Origin: Pedosphaera sp.
GTDB lineage: Bacteria > Verrucomicrobiota > Verrucomicrobiia > Limisphaerales > AAA164-E04
Direction: 5' to 3'
NCBI GenBank assembly: GCA_002690655.1
Contig: NZFL01000026.1
Coordinates: forward strand, 25,442 to 89,441
DNA: 64,000 bases
The translations under genes were made by a program, and so were the position numbers. Numbering within the stretch: position 1 is the first letter of the stretch; the number at the start of each line of letters is the position of its first letter. Below, in pieces: positions 27,647 through 36,475 of this stretch. The notes beneath the pieces were generated by a model, which had not been told where the DNA came from, did no database searches, and saw nothing but the letters and a program-made list of their open reading frames with translations.

Positions 27647-29147
27647 CCTCCCAGGAGAGGGCCAAATCAAAGATAGTCCCGAAGGGCTTGTAGTCGTTAT
27701 GAGGGACGGCATTCTTTTTCCATCGATTCAACTCTTCATTGTAATGGCTTTTCATACTCTGCAAGGCAGGATGATTTTCCTGCATTACAGCCAGATTCCG
27801 CATTTCGTAAGGATCAAATTGTATATCAAACAACTCTTCGCGCGGATCCATCCCTTCTCCATAAGGCCAGAAAATATATTTATATTGTTCGGTGACGACT
27901 CCCATCGCCAGCGTTCCTGCCGTACCCCAAACCTGAATCAGAGGTAAACGATCGCGCACCCTTTTTGCTTTCCCTCTCACCATGGGCATAAGGCTCCGGC
28001 CATCCATTTCATGAGTGTGTCCAAGACCTGCCAGGTCCATGATCGTCGCAGTAATGTCGATATTACCAGAAACGGCACTGGTCCTGCGCCCACGAAGCAA
28101 TTCAGGGACGCGGGGGTCAAGAATCATCAAAGGCACACGTGCACCTTCCTCATAAGGTAAGACCTTGCTTCCGAGTCCATGGGAACCGTTGAAGAAACCG
28201 TTATCCGAAGAATAGATAATAACGGTATTATCTGCAACTCCTTGATTTTCCAAAGCTTGCATGAGCATCCCAACGGCAACATCAATGGCATGAATCTGCT
28301 GGTGATAAGTGCGGAGGGCTGATTGATAGCTTTCTTCTGTATGATAACCCCATTCTTCAAAGCGAGGATACTGACGTCCCATTTTACTTTGTGGCGCCAA
28401 ATGACGTCCTGCCTCGCGGCCGTAGTTAGGTAATTTCCGGAAGTGCGTTTCACGATAAACGTGATCAAAGGCCGGGTCTGGTGTTGTCGGCCGATGCGGA
28501 GCCTTGAAAAAAAGCGTCAGACAAAATGGCTGATCTGCCTTCACCGATTCAGAAATAAAATCAACACCTGCCGCCCCGTATGCGCGTGTGCTGTGCGGAT
28601 AGTGTTCGGCATATGGAGCCAGGTATTTATTTTTGGCTGTTACGTAATGTGTCTGCCCCAATCCTCCGACCCAAAAATCAAAATCAGTGAGGGGTAAATG
28701 CTCATACTTGTTATCCGAGCCTCCTTTCCGAGGGTCTTCCACAATTGCAAACCCGAACTTGCCGCCAAAGGCCGTTCGATATCCCGACGATCGCAGGCGC
28801 TTTGGATAGGAGTGTTCCCATATCGATTGTGCCATTGGCCCGTGCATGAAATTACATCCCGTGCGATATTCAAGGAGCCCTGTCATGACATTGGCTCTAC
28901 TGGCCATGCAGATTGCGGTCGTGTTGTAGTGCCGATCAAATATCAATCCGGATTGCCCAATGCGATCAATGTTGGGCGTCTTGACATCGGGATTCCCGTA
29001 ACAGCCCAGAGTGTCGTAAGCCTGGTCATCAGCGAAAAGAAAAATAATGTTAGGCCGATCTTCGGCGCGAGTGATCAAGGAAACAAAGACTCCCATGATG
29101 CTGAGGAACCCCCAAAGAAAAATCATTTTTCTGGTCATCATAATCAT
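27612..29147 (-). CDS. Exported family S1 sulfatase
   Basis: 511 residues from ATG at 29147. The frame continues to a TTG at 29168, but that lies inside the RNase P RNA P1 helix. A signal peptide covers about residues 1-28, then RPNIIFLFADDQ supplies the metal-binding Asp pair (40, 41). CMASR (80-84) is the sulfatase signature in its C-x-A-x-R form, with Cys80 the residue converted to formylglycine. SDNGFFNGSHGLGSK carries later active-site residues. It likely removes sulfate esters from polysaccharides in the periplasm. No true FGE or radical-SAM maturase is in the window. It lies 13 bases downstream of rnpB in the same direction. Confidence 0.9.
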   Translation of the reverse strand: MIMMTRKMIFLWGFLSIMGVFVSLITRAEDRPNIIFLFADDQAYDTLGCYGNPDVKTPNIDRIGQSGLIFDRHYNTTAICMASRANVMTGLLEYRTGCNFMHGPMAQSIWEHSYPKRLRSSGYRTAFGGKFGFAIVEDPRKGGSDNKYEHLPLTDFDFWVGGLGQTHYVTAKNKYLAPYAEHYPHSTRAYGAAGVDFISESVKADQPFCLTLFFKAPHRPTTPDPAFDHVYRETHFRKLPNYGREAGRHLAPQSKMGRQYPRFEEWGYHTEESYQSALRTYHQQIHAIDVAVGMLMQALENQGVADNTVIIYSSDNGFFNGSHGLGSKVLPYEEGARVPLMILDPRVPELLRGRRTSAVSGNIDITATIMDLAGLGHTHEMDGRSLMPMVRGKAKRVRDRLPLIQVWGTAGTLAMGVVTEQYKYIFWPYGEGMDPREELFDIQFDPYEMRNLAVMQENHPALQSMKSHYNEELNRWKKNAVPHNDYKPFGTIFDLALSWEEKKTALPKQFE

Positions 29148-29160
29148 AAGCAAAAAGGAT

Positions 29161-29540
29161 GGTTTCAAGAGGGCGATAAGCCGAATTTTGTCTATCCTGA
29201 TAAATCAGGAGAGAGGATCATTTATCTTAGCGGCCCTACCCGGAACCATGATAGAGCGGGCAGCTCCGAGGTTCCCTATTTGGCCTTGCACCCGATGGGG
29301 TTTACCGTGCCTCGCGGATTACTCCTTGAGCGGTGGGCTCTTACCCCACCTTTTCACCCTTACCAAGCCGAAGCAAGGCGGTCTGTTTTCTGCTGCACTG
29401 GCCGTCAATATGATTTTGCAAGCATACCGCCCGCGTGTACTACTGTTCAAAAACAATATTACGCGGCATCGCGCCCTGCGGAGTTCGGACTTTCCTCCCC
29501 CGGTTCATGACCGGAAGCGATCCCCTGCCCTCCTGAAACC
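29161..29540 (-). ncRNA. rnpB: RNase P RNA, bacterial type A
   Basis: 380 bases on the minus strand. The ends pair as helix P1: GGTTTCAGGAGGGC at the 5' end (29540 downward) with GCCCTCTTGAAACC at the 3' end (to 29161). The conserved 5' core GAGGAAAGTCCGAACTC lies just after the first helices, and the conserved 3' element TTCGGCTTATCG precedes P1. This is the catalytic RNA that removes tRNA 5' leaders. No separate terminator follows; only ATCCTTTTTGC separates it from the sulfatase start. Confidence 0.95.
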
Positions 29541-29648
29541 AGCGTGAGCCTATAGACCAAACGATGATGAAACAAGGAGCTTCGTGAAAAAAGGCGGTGC
29601 ATCAAACAGTGTCAAACAGGAAAGACATGTGCCTGATGATGGCGCACT

Positions 29649-30512
29649 TTACATCCATTTCCCCTGATTTTCACCTATTTCAAGTGAGTATCGTCCCGCT
29701 CGCCTGCGCAGCTTGACATTTGCCTTGAAGGTGGCTGAGAGATTATCGGAGTTCAAACTCTGCTTCATGGGGCCATTGGCAATCACTCGACCGGATTTAA
29801 GCATCAGGGCGTGCGTATACATTGGGGTAATTTCTTCGACGTGATGGGTCACCAGAATAAAAGTGGGGGCATCTTGCTCCTGCCCCATTCGCTCAAGGAA
29901 CTGAAGGAAATGCTCACGTGCTGCGGGATCCAATCCGGCACAGGGTTCATCCAGAATCAAGACCTCTGGTTTGGCCATCAGGGCGCGCCCTATCAATATT
30001 CTCTGCCGTTCTCCCTGAGATAAGATTGCCCAGGGACGGTTGGCCAGTTTTTGGCATTCGATTAAGCGCAGGATCTTTTTTGCTTCAATCACATCAGCCT
30101 GTTTGGGTTTCCCCCAAAGGTCGATCATGGCATATTTGCCAGTGATCACAGCATGGAGAGCGGGTTCATCCTCGGCCATTAATTGTCGAAGTGATGAACT
30201 CACGATTCCCAGTTTCATTCGCAGTTGCCTCCAATCGCAGTTACCATATTGCTCTCCAAGCAAGGTAATATCACCTCGGGTAGGCACAAAGTAACCCAGG
30301 AGGGTACTCAGCATGGTTGTTTTACCGGAACCATTCGATCCAAGCACGACCCAGTTTTCCCCCTTGCGAATCTGCCAGTGCACATTTCTCAGAATACGTT
30401 TCCCGTTTCGTTGAACAGAAAGTGATTTAATGTTCAGCGGATCAGCATCCTGCGTTGTTTGAGATGGCTTTGTTTTGCCATTCTTTCTGACCCTGGTTAA
30501 TCTGTGGTTCAT
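29649..30512 (-). CDS. ABC transporter ATP-binding protein (YlmA/ModF-like)
   Basis: 287 residues. Walker A is LGSNGSGKTTM, the signature is LSQGERQR, Walker B is VLILDEPCAGLDPAA, and the switch His lies in LVTHHVEEI. The first about 25 residues are basic and not part of the domain. No permease is adjacent, so it is either an orphan ATPase serving a distant transporter or a non-transport member. It follows the esterase gene by 24 bases on the same strand, suggesting co-transcription. The closest family by eye is the YlmA-type stand-alone ATPase. Confidence 0.85.
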   Translation of the reverse strand: MNHRLTRVRKNGKTKPSQTTQDADPLNIKSLSVQRNGKRILRNVHWQIRKGENWVVLGSNGSGKTTMLSTLLGYFVPTRGDITLLGEQYGNCDWRQLRMKLGIVSSSLRQLMAEDEPALHAVITGKYAMIDLWGKPKQADVIEAKKILRLIECQKLANRPWAILSQGERQRILIGRALMAKPEVLILDEPCAGLDPAAREHFLQFLERMGQEQDAPTFILVTHHVEEITPMYTHALMLKSGRVIANGPMKQSLNSDNLSATFKANVKLRRRAGRYSLEIGENQGKWM

Positions 30513-30536
30513 ATCAATGCTTCCTCAACAAGCTGA

Positions 30537-32525
30537 TTAGTAACCCAGTTGCCATTCTTCGTTGAAGAAACCTGCCAGAGGTATTCCACCAGGCACTTCC
30601 GTATTGGGTCTTACATTTGTATCAATCACCGCATAATCCGGGAGACGTGGAACTTGCGTGGCGTTGCTGCCATATCCACGAAATGTGAATCCACTGTTCA
30701 ACACGATGTACTTGCCTGGATTCATCGGATTTGGAAAAACCATCACGGGAACGAATCTTTGATCATCGAACCGATGTTCACCGAAGATGATCTCATTCCC
30801 GCGCCATTGAATGGGTAAATAGGGCAGAATCTGCTTAATCAACAGATTGGTCTCAGGATTCCCAAAAAGAACCCAATGAGCATCCTTCCAATCCGAAATA
30901 TTGAAATCGCCATCACTGATGCTAAGCGGTTCTCCACGGAACTGCTCTCTCCATTCTTTCTGAAGGCGGAACTGTTCACGCCGAATCCAACGATCCGATT
31001 TACTCCGCCTCATGCGACCACTGGGCGTCACAATGACAAATCGATCCATGAAAGCATCATCAATAGGACCTTGCAAGCCGGGTCGTTTCTTGAGATTGAC
31101 CCCGGCATTCCCCTGCTTACCTGTGCGCCAGATATCCCCTTCTTTATGCAATGTGACGTTCCAGGACTTGTCCGATAGAACGTTGGCGCCTTCAAGAGAT
31201 TGACCGTCAATCAAGATACCGGGAGTATGACCAGCATCCAGAGGGCACTCACCCGCATCCATTGCCAATGAAAGTGCAGTGACATTTTTTGTCTCGATGA
31301 CCACGGTATGCGAATCCTTGATTTCCGCATTCACCAACGCTTTCTCCCAATGTTGATTCAATCCCTCCAGATGAACCCAGTGCATGTCTGGATATTTCAA
31401 AGTGTATGTCGTCATTCGAACCTTGGCGGGAACTTTTCTTTTTCCTGCATTGGCAACTAGATCCACACGATTCTCGATTTCCTTTTTGGAATCTGGATGA
31501 TAGCGATGACCGGTATCCGGTCCAATAATGTGTGCCAGTTCCATACCTTCATCTTGCAACGCAATTTCCATCATTCTTGCGGCTTGAATCTGTTTGTCCG
31601 CACCTCCACTGTAAGCAACGGTTGGCAAATGAAACAAATTGAGTGCGTATTCGTCGGCATCATAAAGTCTCCAGAGTTTGGTCTCAAACCAATTGGGTTT
31701 CTTGTCTTTTTTCCAAAGCCCAAGGTAATGCGCAGATTCCGAAAAACCTGCCCCCGGTGCAGCCACTACCCATTGATCTGAATGATGAACCGCCAGATGC
31801 CAGCAACCTGCTCCCCCCATTGAAAAGCCCCTCATGGCTACCCGGCTGGTATCGATCGAATACTGACCTTGCACATGCTCCTTGGCTTCAAACACATCCA
31901 CTTCGCCCCCGAATTTGAATGCATTGCAGAATCGACCATATGGGTGGAGGACAAAGGTATTCTGGGGAGCAAATTGGCCTTTCGATCGTTCACGCTGATC
32001 AATGAACTTTAATTCTGTTAATCGATTATCTCGACCATGCAGCCATATGTCCATTCGATGAGCGTCGTTGCCTGTGCTTTGATATGTTTCAGGAACAACC
32101 AAACCATAAGGCTGAATGGAGTCATCCAATTTTGATCGGTAACCGCGAACAACCAAACCTGTTTGATCTGCCCAGGGCGCCTTGCCGTTCAATAAATGAG
32201 CCGCTCTTGCCAATCCTGTCTGGATCAGGCGATCAGCAACCTCAAACTGTTTTTCATAATGAAATTCATTATGTTCAACAGCAGTTTGAACCGCCTTCAA
32301 ATAAATACTGACATCCGGTTCGTAGGCAGCAACGAAAGGATCCTCTTGCTGCTTGATCAAAAGAACGGCTTCCTCCAGTGGTTGGAGTGATTCTGCCAGG
32401 GAGGTTTGAGTTTCTCGTGGAATCGCAATTCCCCTTTCCATCAGTCCCTGCCCATCGACAACAATAAAAGAGAGGATGGCAAGGACCGCAGTAAAAAAGC
32501 CGCGTTTAAAACGGTGAGGAATCAT
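30537..32525 (-). CDS. Secreted prolyl-oligopeptidase/esterase-like alpha/beta hydrolase
   Basis: 662 residues from ATG at 32525, where MIPHRFKRGFFTAVLAIL begins an export signal; the frame runs 20 codons further upstream. GFSMGGAGCWHLAV (about residue 232) is the nucleophile elbow of an alpha/beta hydrolase, and GPDTGHRY probably holds the catalytic His. The C-terminal about 300 residues form beta-rich domains without a clear family. Such proteins in Verrucomicrobia often act as carbohydrate esterases or peptidases. The substrate is not deducible. It is transcribed toward the ABC ATPase and diverges from the DUF1501 gene. Confidence 0.75.
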   Translation of the reverse strand: MIPHRFKRGFFTAVLAILSFIVVDGQGLMERGIAIPRETQTSLAESLQPLEEAVLLIKQQEDPFVAAYEPDVSIYLKAVQTAVEHNEFHYEKQFEVADRLIQTGLARAAHLLNGKAPWADQTGLVVRGYRSKLDDSIQPYGLVVPETYQSTGNDAHRMDIWLHGRDNRLTELKFIDQRERSKGQFAPQNTFVLHPYGRFCNAFKFGGEVDVFEAKEHVQGQYSIDTSRVAMRGFSMGGAGCWHLAVHHSDQWVVAAPGAGFSESAHYLGLWKKDKKPNWFETKLWRLYDADEYALNLFHLPTVAYSGGADKQIQAARMMEIALQDEGMELAHIIGPDTGHRYHPDSKKEIENRVDLVANAGKRKVPAKVRMTTYTLKYPDMHWVHLEGLNQHWEKALVNAEIKDSHTVVIETKNVTALSLAMDAGECPLDAGHTPGILIDGQSLEGANVLSDKSWNVTLHKEGDIWRTGKQGNAGVNLKKRPGLQGPIDDAFMDRFVIVTPSGRMRRSKSDRWIRREQFRLQKEWREQFRGEPLSISDGDFNISDWKDAHWVLFGNPETNLLIKQILPYLPIQWRGNEIIFGEHRFDDQRFVPVMVFPNPMNPGKYIVLNSGFTFRGYGSNATQVPRLPDYAVIDTNVRPNTEVPGGIPLAGFFNEEWQLGY

Positions 32526-32682
32526 GAATCTTGGTAACTGAAATCTTATGCGATTATCCAACATGGCAAGCTGTTGACTTATCATGTTTCAAAAGCATCA
32601 GCAAGCGACGAATGCATTGTCAAAAACGCAGGAGCATGATTGTATATGCAAAATTCACCTTTTGCAGGAACCTGAGTAAGAA

Positions 32683-34116
32683 ATGAACATCGCATCACCA
32701 CACTCCAGAAGAAAATTCCTTGGGCAATTATCGACTGGCCTGGGCAGCATCTCTGTGATGGACTTGAATAGTAAGATCGAAGGCGCGCAAACGGTAACAA
32801 ACGACCAACGCGGCCTGCTGGAAACCACACACATACCGGCCAGAGCCAAGCGCGTTATTTACCTGTTTCAATCTGGGGGACCATCCCAGCTTGACCTTTA
32901 CGATCACAAACCAGAATTGAAAAAGCGCCAGGGAAACGATCTCCCTGATTCGGTCCGCAAGGGACAAAGATTGACTGGAATGACCGCGGGACAATCCCAA
33001 TTCCCCATCGCAGCATCGGGATTTGATTTCAAGCAACATGGACAATCAGGCCACTGGATGAGCAGTGCAGTTCCTCATCTATCGAGTATGGCTGATGATA
33101 TGTGCATGATCAAAACCATGCATACGGAAGCGATCAATCACGATCCTGCCATCACCTATTTTCAGACCGGATTTCAATTATCAGGAAGGCCCAGCATGGG
33201 ATCCTGGCTTTCGTATGGTTTGGGAACCGTCAACGAAAATTTACCAAATTTTGTCGTCATGGTTTCTCACCGAGGAGGACAGCCACTCTATGATCGACTC
33301 TGGGGCAGTGGCTTTCTTCCATCTGTTCACCAAGGTGTGAAATTCCGCAGCAAAGGAGATCCTGTCCTCTACCTTTCCGACCCGAAAGGGTTCCCGAAAG
33401 AAGCGCGAAGGCGGGTATTGGATGATATCGCCGCCCTGAATCTGGAATCATTCGATAAAACTCGACAACCCGAAATCCTTACAAGGATCTCCCAGTACGA
33501 AATGGCCTTTCGCATGCAAAGCTCCATTCCGGAACTGACCGATTTGTCAGGTGAGAGTGATACCACCTTTAACCTTTATGGAGAGGAGGCCAGGCAACCC
33601 GGCACATTTGCGCACAACTGCCTGATGGCACGCCGACTCACCGAGCGGGGTGTTCGATTTGTTCAACTGTTTCACCGGGGATGGGACCATCACTCAAGCC
33701 TTCCCAATAATTTGAAAGCCCGTTGCAAGCAAACAGACCAGGCCTCGGCAGCCTTGCTGACTGACTTGAAACAAAGGGGACTTCTGGATGATACACTCGT
33801 CGTGTGGGGCGGAGAATTTGGACGCACCGTTTACTGCCAGGGAAACTTGACCGCAACCAATTATGGTCGCGACCACCATCCACGATGCTTCAGCATGTGG
33901 ATGGCCGGAGGAGGTGTGAATCCGGGAACAGTTTATGGTTCCACCGACGATTTCAGTTACAATATCGCTGAGAATCCTGTTAGTGTGAATGACCTTCACG
34001 CAACCATGCTGCACTTACTGGGGGTGGATCATTTGCGTTTAACCTTTAAATTTCAAGGACGCCATTATCGATTGACAGACATCGCCGGAAACGTCATTCC
34101 CGAGCTGATCGCCTGA
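32683..34116 (+). CDS. DUF1501 exported protein
   Basis: 477 residues with a Tat-like N-terminus (HSRRKFLGQLSTGLG). DUF1501 features include VIYLFQSGGPSQLDLYDHKP, MIKTMHTEAINHDPAITYF, ARRLTERGVRFVQLFHRGWDHH, GGEFGRTVY and DLHATMLHLLGVDH. The fold is related to sulfatases and alkaline phosphatases, but the formylglycine motif is absent and the activity of the family is unknown. DUF1501 genes usually follow a DUF1549/DUF1553 gene. Here no such partner is adjacent, unlike the pair at 52090-55970. It diverges from the esterase gene. Confidence 0.88.
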   Translation: MNIASPHSRRKFLGQLSTGLGSISVMDLNSKIEGAQTVTNDQRGLLETTHIPARAKRVIYLFQSGGPSQLDLYDHKPELKKRQGNDLPDSVRKGQRLTGMTAGQSQFPIAASGFDFKQHGQSGHWMSSAVPHLSSMADDMCMIKTMHTEAINHDPAITYFQTGFQLSGRPSMGSWLSYGLGTVNENLPNFVVMVSHRGGQPLYDRLWGSGFLPSVHQGVKFRSKGDPVLYLSDPKGFPKEARRRVLDDIAALNLESFDKTRQPEILTRISQYEMAFRMQSSIPELTDLSGESDTTFNLYGEEARQPGTFAHNCLMARRLTERGVRFVQLFHRGWDHHSSLPNNLKARCKQTDQASAALLTDLKQRGLLDDTLVVWGGEFGRTVYCQGNLTATNYGRDHHPRCFSMWMAGGGVNPGTVYGSTDDFSYNIAENPVSVNDLHATMLHLLGVDHLRLTFKFQGRHYRLTDIAGNVIPELIA

Positions 34117-34160
34117 GAATCGCTGCAGCTTCCCATTCCTTGACGATACAATAGCAATCA

Positions 34161-34865
34161 ATGATTATTCATCGACTCATTGCTCACCACCTCAAGAACG
34201 GTGATGACACCAGATTTTACGAAATGCAGGCGCAGGATGCCATCCAGTGGATGAAATCTCGCGGTGTCAAAATGAACACTGACATACGGGTATTGGATCT
34301 TGGATGCGGTCACGGAGTTTTTGGTGGAGAGCTGGAAAAATCTGGGTGCCAGGTTGATTACGCGGACATTGAATGCAGCCTGATACCGGAGCGTGCCAAT
34401 GCACCATTTACTGCAATCAATCTGGACCTGGATGATTATGATACCCTTGGTCAGCACGAACTCATCGTTTGTTCCAACGTGTTTGAGCATCTGGCAAACC
34501 CCAGGAATTTTGTAAAGAAACTCCCCGCACTACTTCAGCCGGGTGGATGCCTTTACCTGAGTTGGACCAATTGGCTTTCACCTTGGGGCGGGCATGATTT
34601 CTCGCCTTTCCACTACCTTGGACCATGCTTGGGCCCAAAAGTATTTGATCAGATTGTAGGCAAGCCACGTATTCACTACCCTTTCAAAACCCTCTATCCA
34701 ACCTATATTGGAAAAACGCTCGAGTGGATCCGGGAAACAAGCCAGTTAGGAGTTGAAGCCTGTGTACCGAGGTATTACAACGAATTATCATTCCTCACAA
34801 AAATCCCAGTTTTCAGAGAATTCTGGACATGGAATACGGCCATGCTCATCAGAAGGAATCCATGA
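34161..34865 (+). CDS. Class I SAM-dependent methyltransferase
   Basis: 234 residues. VLDLGCGHGVFGGELE is motif I, DYADIE ends strand beta 2, and LIVCSNVFEHLANPRNFVK is the post-motif region; LQPGGCLYLSWTNW follows. The C-terminal half has an aromatic-rich insert that may define the substrate. Methyltransferases of this kind often modify lipids, quinones or glycans, but nothing in the sequence picks one. It follows the DUF1501 gene by 44 bases. A glycan-modification role is possible given the neighbourhood. Confidence 0.8.
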   Translation: MIIHRLIAHHLKNGDDTRFYEMQAQDAIQWMKSRGVKMNTDIRVLDLGCGHGVFGGELEKSGCQVDYADIECSLIPERANAPFTAINLDLDDYDTLGQHELIVCSNVFEHLANPRNFVKKLPALLQPGGCLYLSWTNWLSPWGGHDFSPFHYLGPCLGPKVFDQIVGKPRIHYPFKTLYPTYIGKTLEWIRETSQLGVEACVPRYYNELSFLTKIPVFREFWTWNTAMLIRRNP

Positions 34866-35061
34866 GCAGCAGAGGGCAAGGCAATCTCAACATCGATAGC
34901 AGGCATTTCACGTGTTTGAACGCATCTGATGGAACACCCTTGGATAAAATTGGATTTGTATCCTGATTAGTGGCTCATCAAATCATCGAACCATGATTTG
35001 CCAATGCTTGCGGTAATATTTCTTTTTCATTTTGCGGATTTTTGCTTCAATCCACGACCTG

Positions 35062-36354
35062 ATGAATATCTTGGTAATCGGTTCCGGAGGAAGAGAACAC
35101 GCATTGGTATGGAAGCTGGCTCAATCGTCATTGACCGAAACCATGTATTGCGCTCCCGGCAATGCCGGTATTGCAGGCGAAACTTTGACAGCCAATGGCA
35201 ATTCGGTTCAATGCATCAAAATTGGTGCAGAAAACTTAGAGGGCCTTCTCGCCTTCGCGAAAGAAAAACAACCGGATCTGACTGTCGTAGGTCCGGATAA
35301 TCCTTTATCGCAAGGAATAGTTGATCTTTTCAATAAAGAGGGACTGACCATCTGGGGACCAAATCAAAAGGCTGCCAGATTCGAATCTTCAAAGGCTTTT
35401 TCTCAGGAGTTCATGCTCCGCCACGAGATTCCAACTGCGAAATCAGGCATCTTCTCCAACCCGACGGAGGCTCTTGCCTTTGCGACATCCATTCAAGGCA
35501 AATGTGCCGTAAAAGCAGATGGACTCGCTTTAGGCAAAGGAGTGATTTTGACATCGAACGTGGAGGAAGCGAAAAATGCCATCCAACAATTAATGATCGA
35601 TAAATCATTTGGTGATGCCGGAGATCAAATTGTCATTCAAGAATATCTCGAAGGCATGGAAGTCTCTCTTCATGCACTTTGCGACGGTCATGGTTACTTG
35701 TTATTTGAATCATCTCAGGACCATAAACGAGCCCTGGATGGAGACAAAGGGCTGAACACGGGAGGCATGGGCACCTACTCACCTGCACCGTTTATAAGTG
35801 ACCACGAATTGAAATCCATCCGTGAAACCATTCTGGATCGATGGGTAGATGGGTGTAAGAGGGAGGGCATCGATTTCAAAGGGATGCTTTACCCTGGTTT
35901 GATGCTCACTGAATCAGGCCCTAAAGTCCTGGAATTCAATGCTCGTTTTGGAGATCCAGAAACACAGGTGTATTTAATGCGACTCAAAAATGATCTCCCC
36001 ACGCTTTTGATGGCGAGTGCAGAAGGCAAATTAGACCAACACCGTTTGGAATGGGATGACCAGGCAGCCACGTGTGTCGTGTTGGCTTCTGGCGGCTACC
36101 CTGAGGCATATGAAAAAGGTAAAACCATCACCGGCATCAAGGATGCCGAGCAAGACCCTCAAGTCAAAGTGTTCCACGCTGGCACAGGGTCGAACGCTGA
36201 TAATCCGATAATCACTGCAGGAGGCCGGGTATTAGGAGTCACTGCGCTGGGTAAAAATCTGAAAGAAGCAACTGAACGCGCATACGAAGCGACTGAAAAA
36301 ATTCATTTTGACAGATGTTATTTTCGTCGTGACATTGCCGCCAAGGCCTTATAA
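35062..36354 (+). CDS. purD: Phosphoribosylamine-glycine ligase
   Basis: 430 residues from ATG at 35062 (MNILVIGSGGREHALVWKL), which matches the normal start; the frame runs ten codons further up. ATP-grasp motifs are present: KADGLALGKGVIL, QEYLEGMEVSLHALCDG, NTGGMGTYSPAP, and EFNARFGDPETQ with metal ligands. It joins phosphoribosylamine and glycine, the second step of purine synthesis. It stands alone here; other pur genes are not adjacent. A small hairpin follows the stop. Confidence 0.95.
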   Translation: MNILVIGSGGREHALVWKLAQSSLTETMYCAPGNAGIAGETLTANGNSVQCIKIGAENLEGLLAFAKEKQPDLTVVGPDNPLSQGIVDLFNKEGLTIWGPNQKAARFESSKAFSQEFMLRHEIPTAKSGIFSNPTEALAFATSIQGKCAVKADGLALGKGVILTSNVEEAKNAIQQLMIDKSFGDAGDQIVIQEYLEGMEVSLHALCDGHGYLLFESSQDHKRALDGDKGLNTGGMGTYSPAPFISDHELKSIRETILDRWVDGCKREGIDFKGMLYPGLMLTESGPKVLEFNARFGDPETQVYLMRLKNDLPTLLMASAEGKLDQHRLEWDDQAATCVVLASGGYPEAYEKGKTITGIKDAEQDPQVKVFHAGTGSNADNPIITAGGRVLGVTALGKNLKEATERAYEATEKIHFDRCYFRRDIAAKAL

Positions 36355-36368
36355 TGGTTTTCGAATAG

Positions 36369-36443
36369 TTGGGGTTCAGCGCTTTGAAAAATTTTGGATC
36401 GATGATCCGTTCTTGTTCAATCTGAATTGATTAAAGACCCCAA
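36369..36443. other. Structured intergenic segment after purD
   Basis: GGATC (36396-36400) and GATCC (36404-36408) form a short hairpin. TTGGGGT (36369-36375) can pair with ACCCCAA (36437-36443) around it. There is no clear T-run, so a terminator is doubtful. It may be part of the leader of the next gene. Confidence 0.25.
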
Positions 36444-36475
36444 TTAGAACTCATTAGGAATGTCATCTAACATTC

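Noticed and set aside
29161-29168. TTG start for the sulfatase at 29168
   Set aside because: It lies inside the RNase P RNA P1 helix; ATG at 29147 gives a normal signal peptide.
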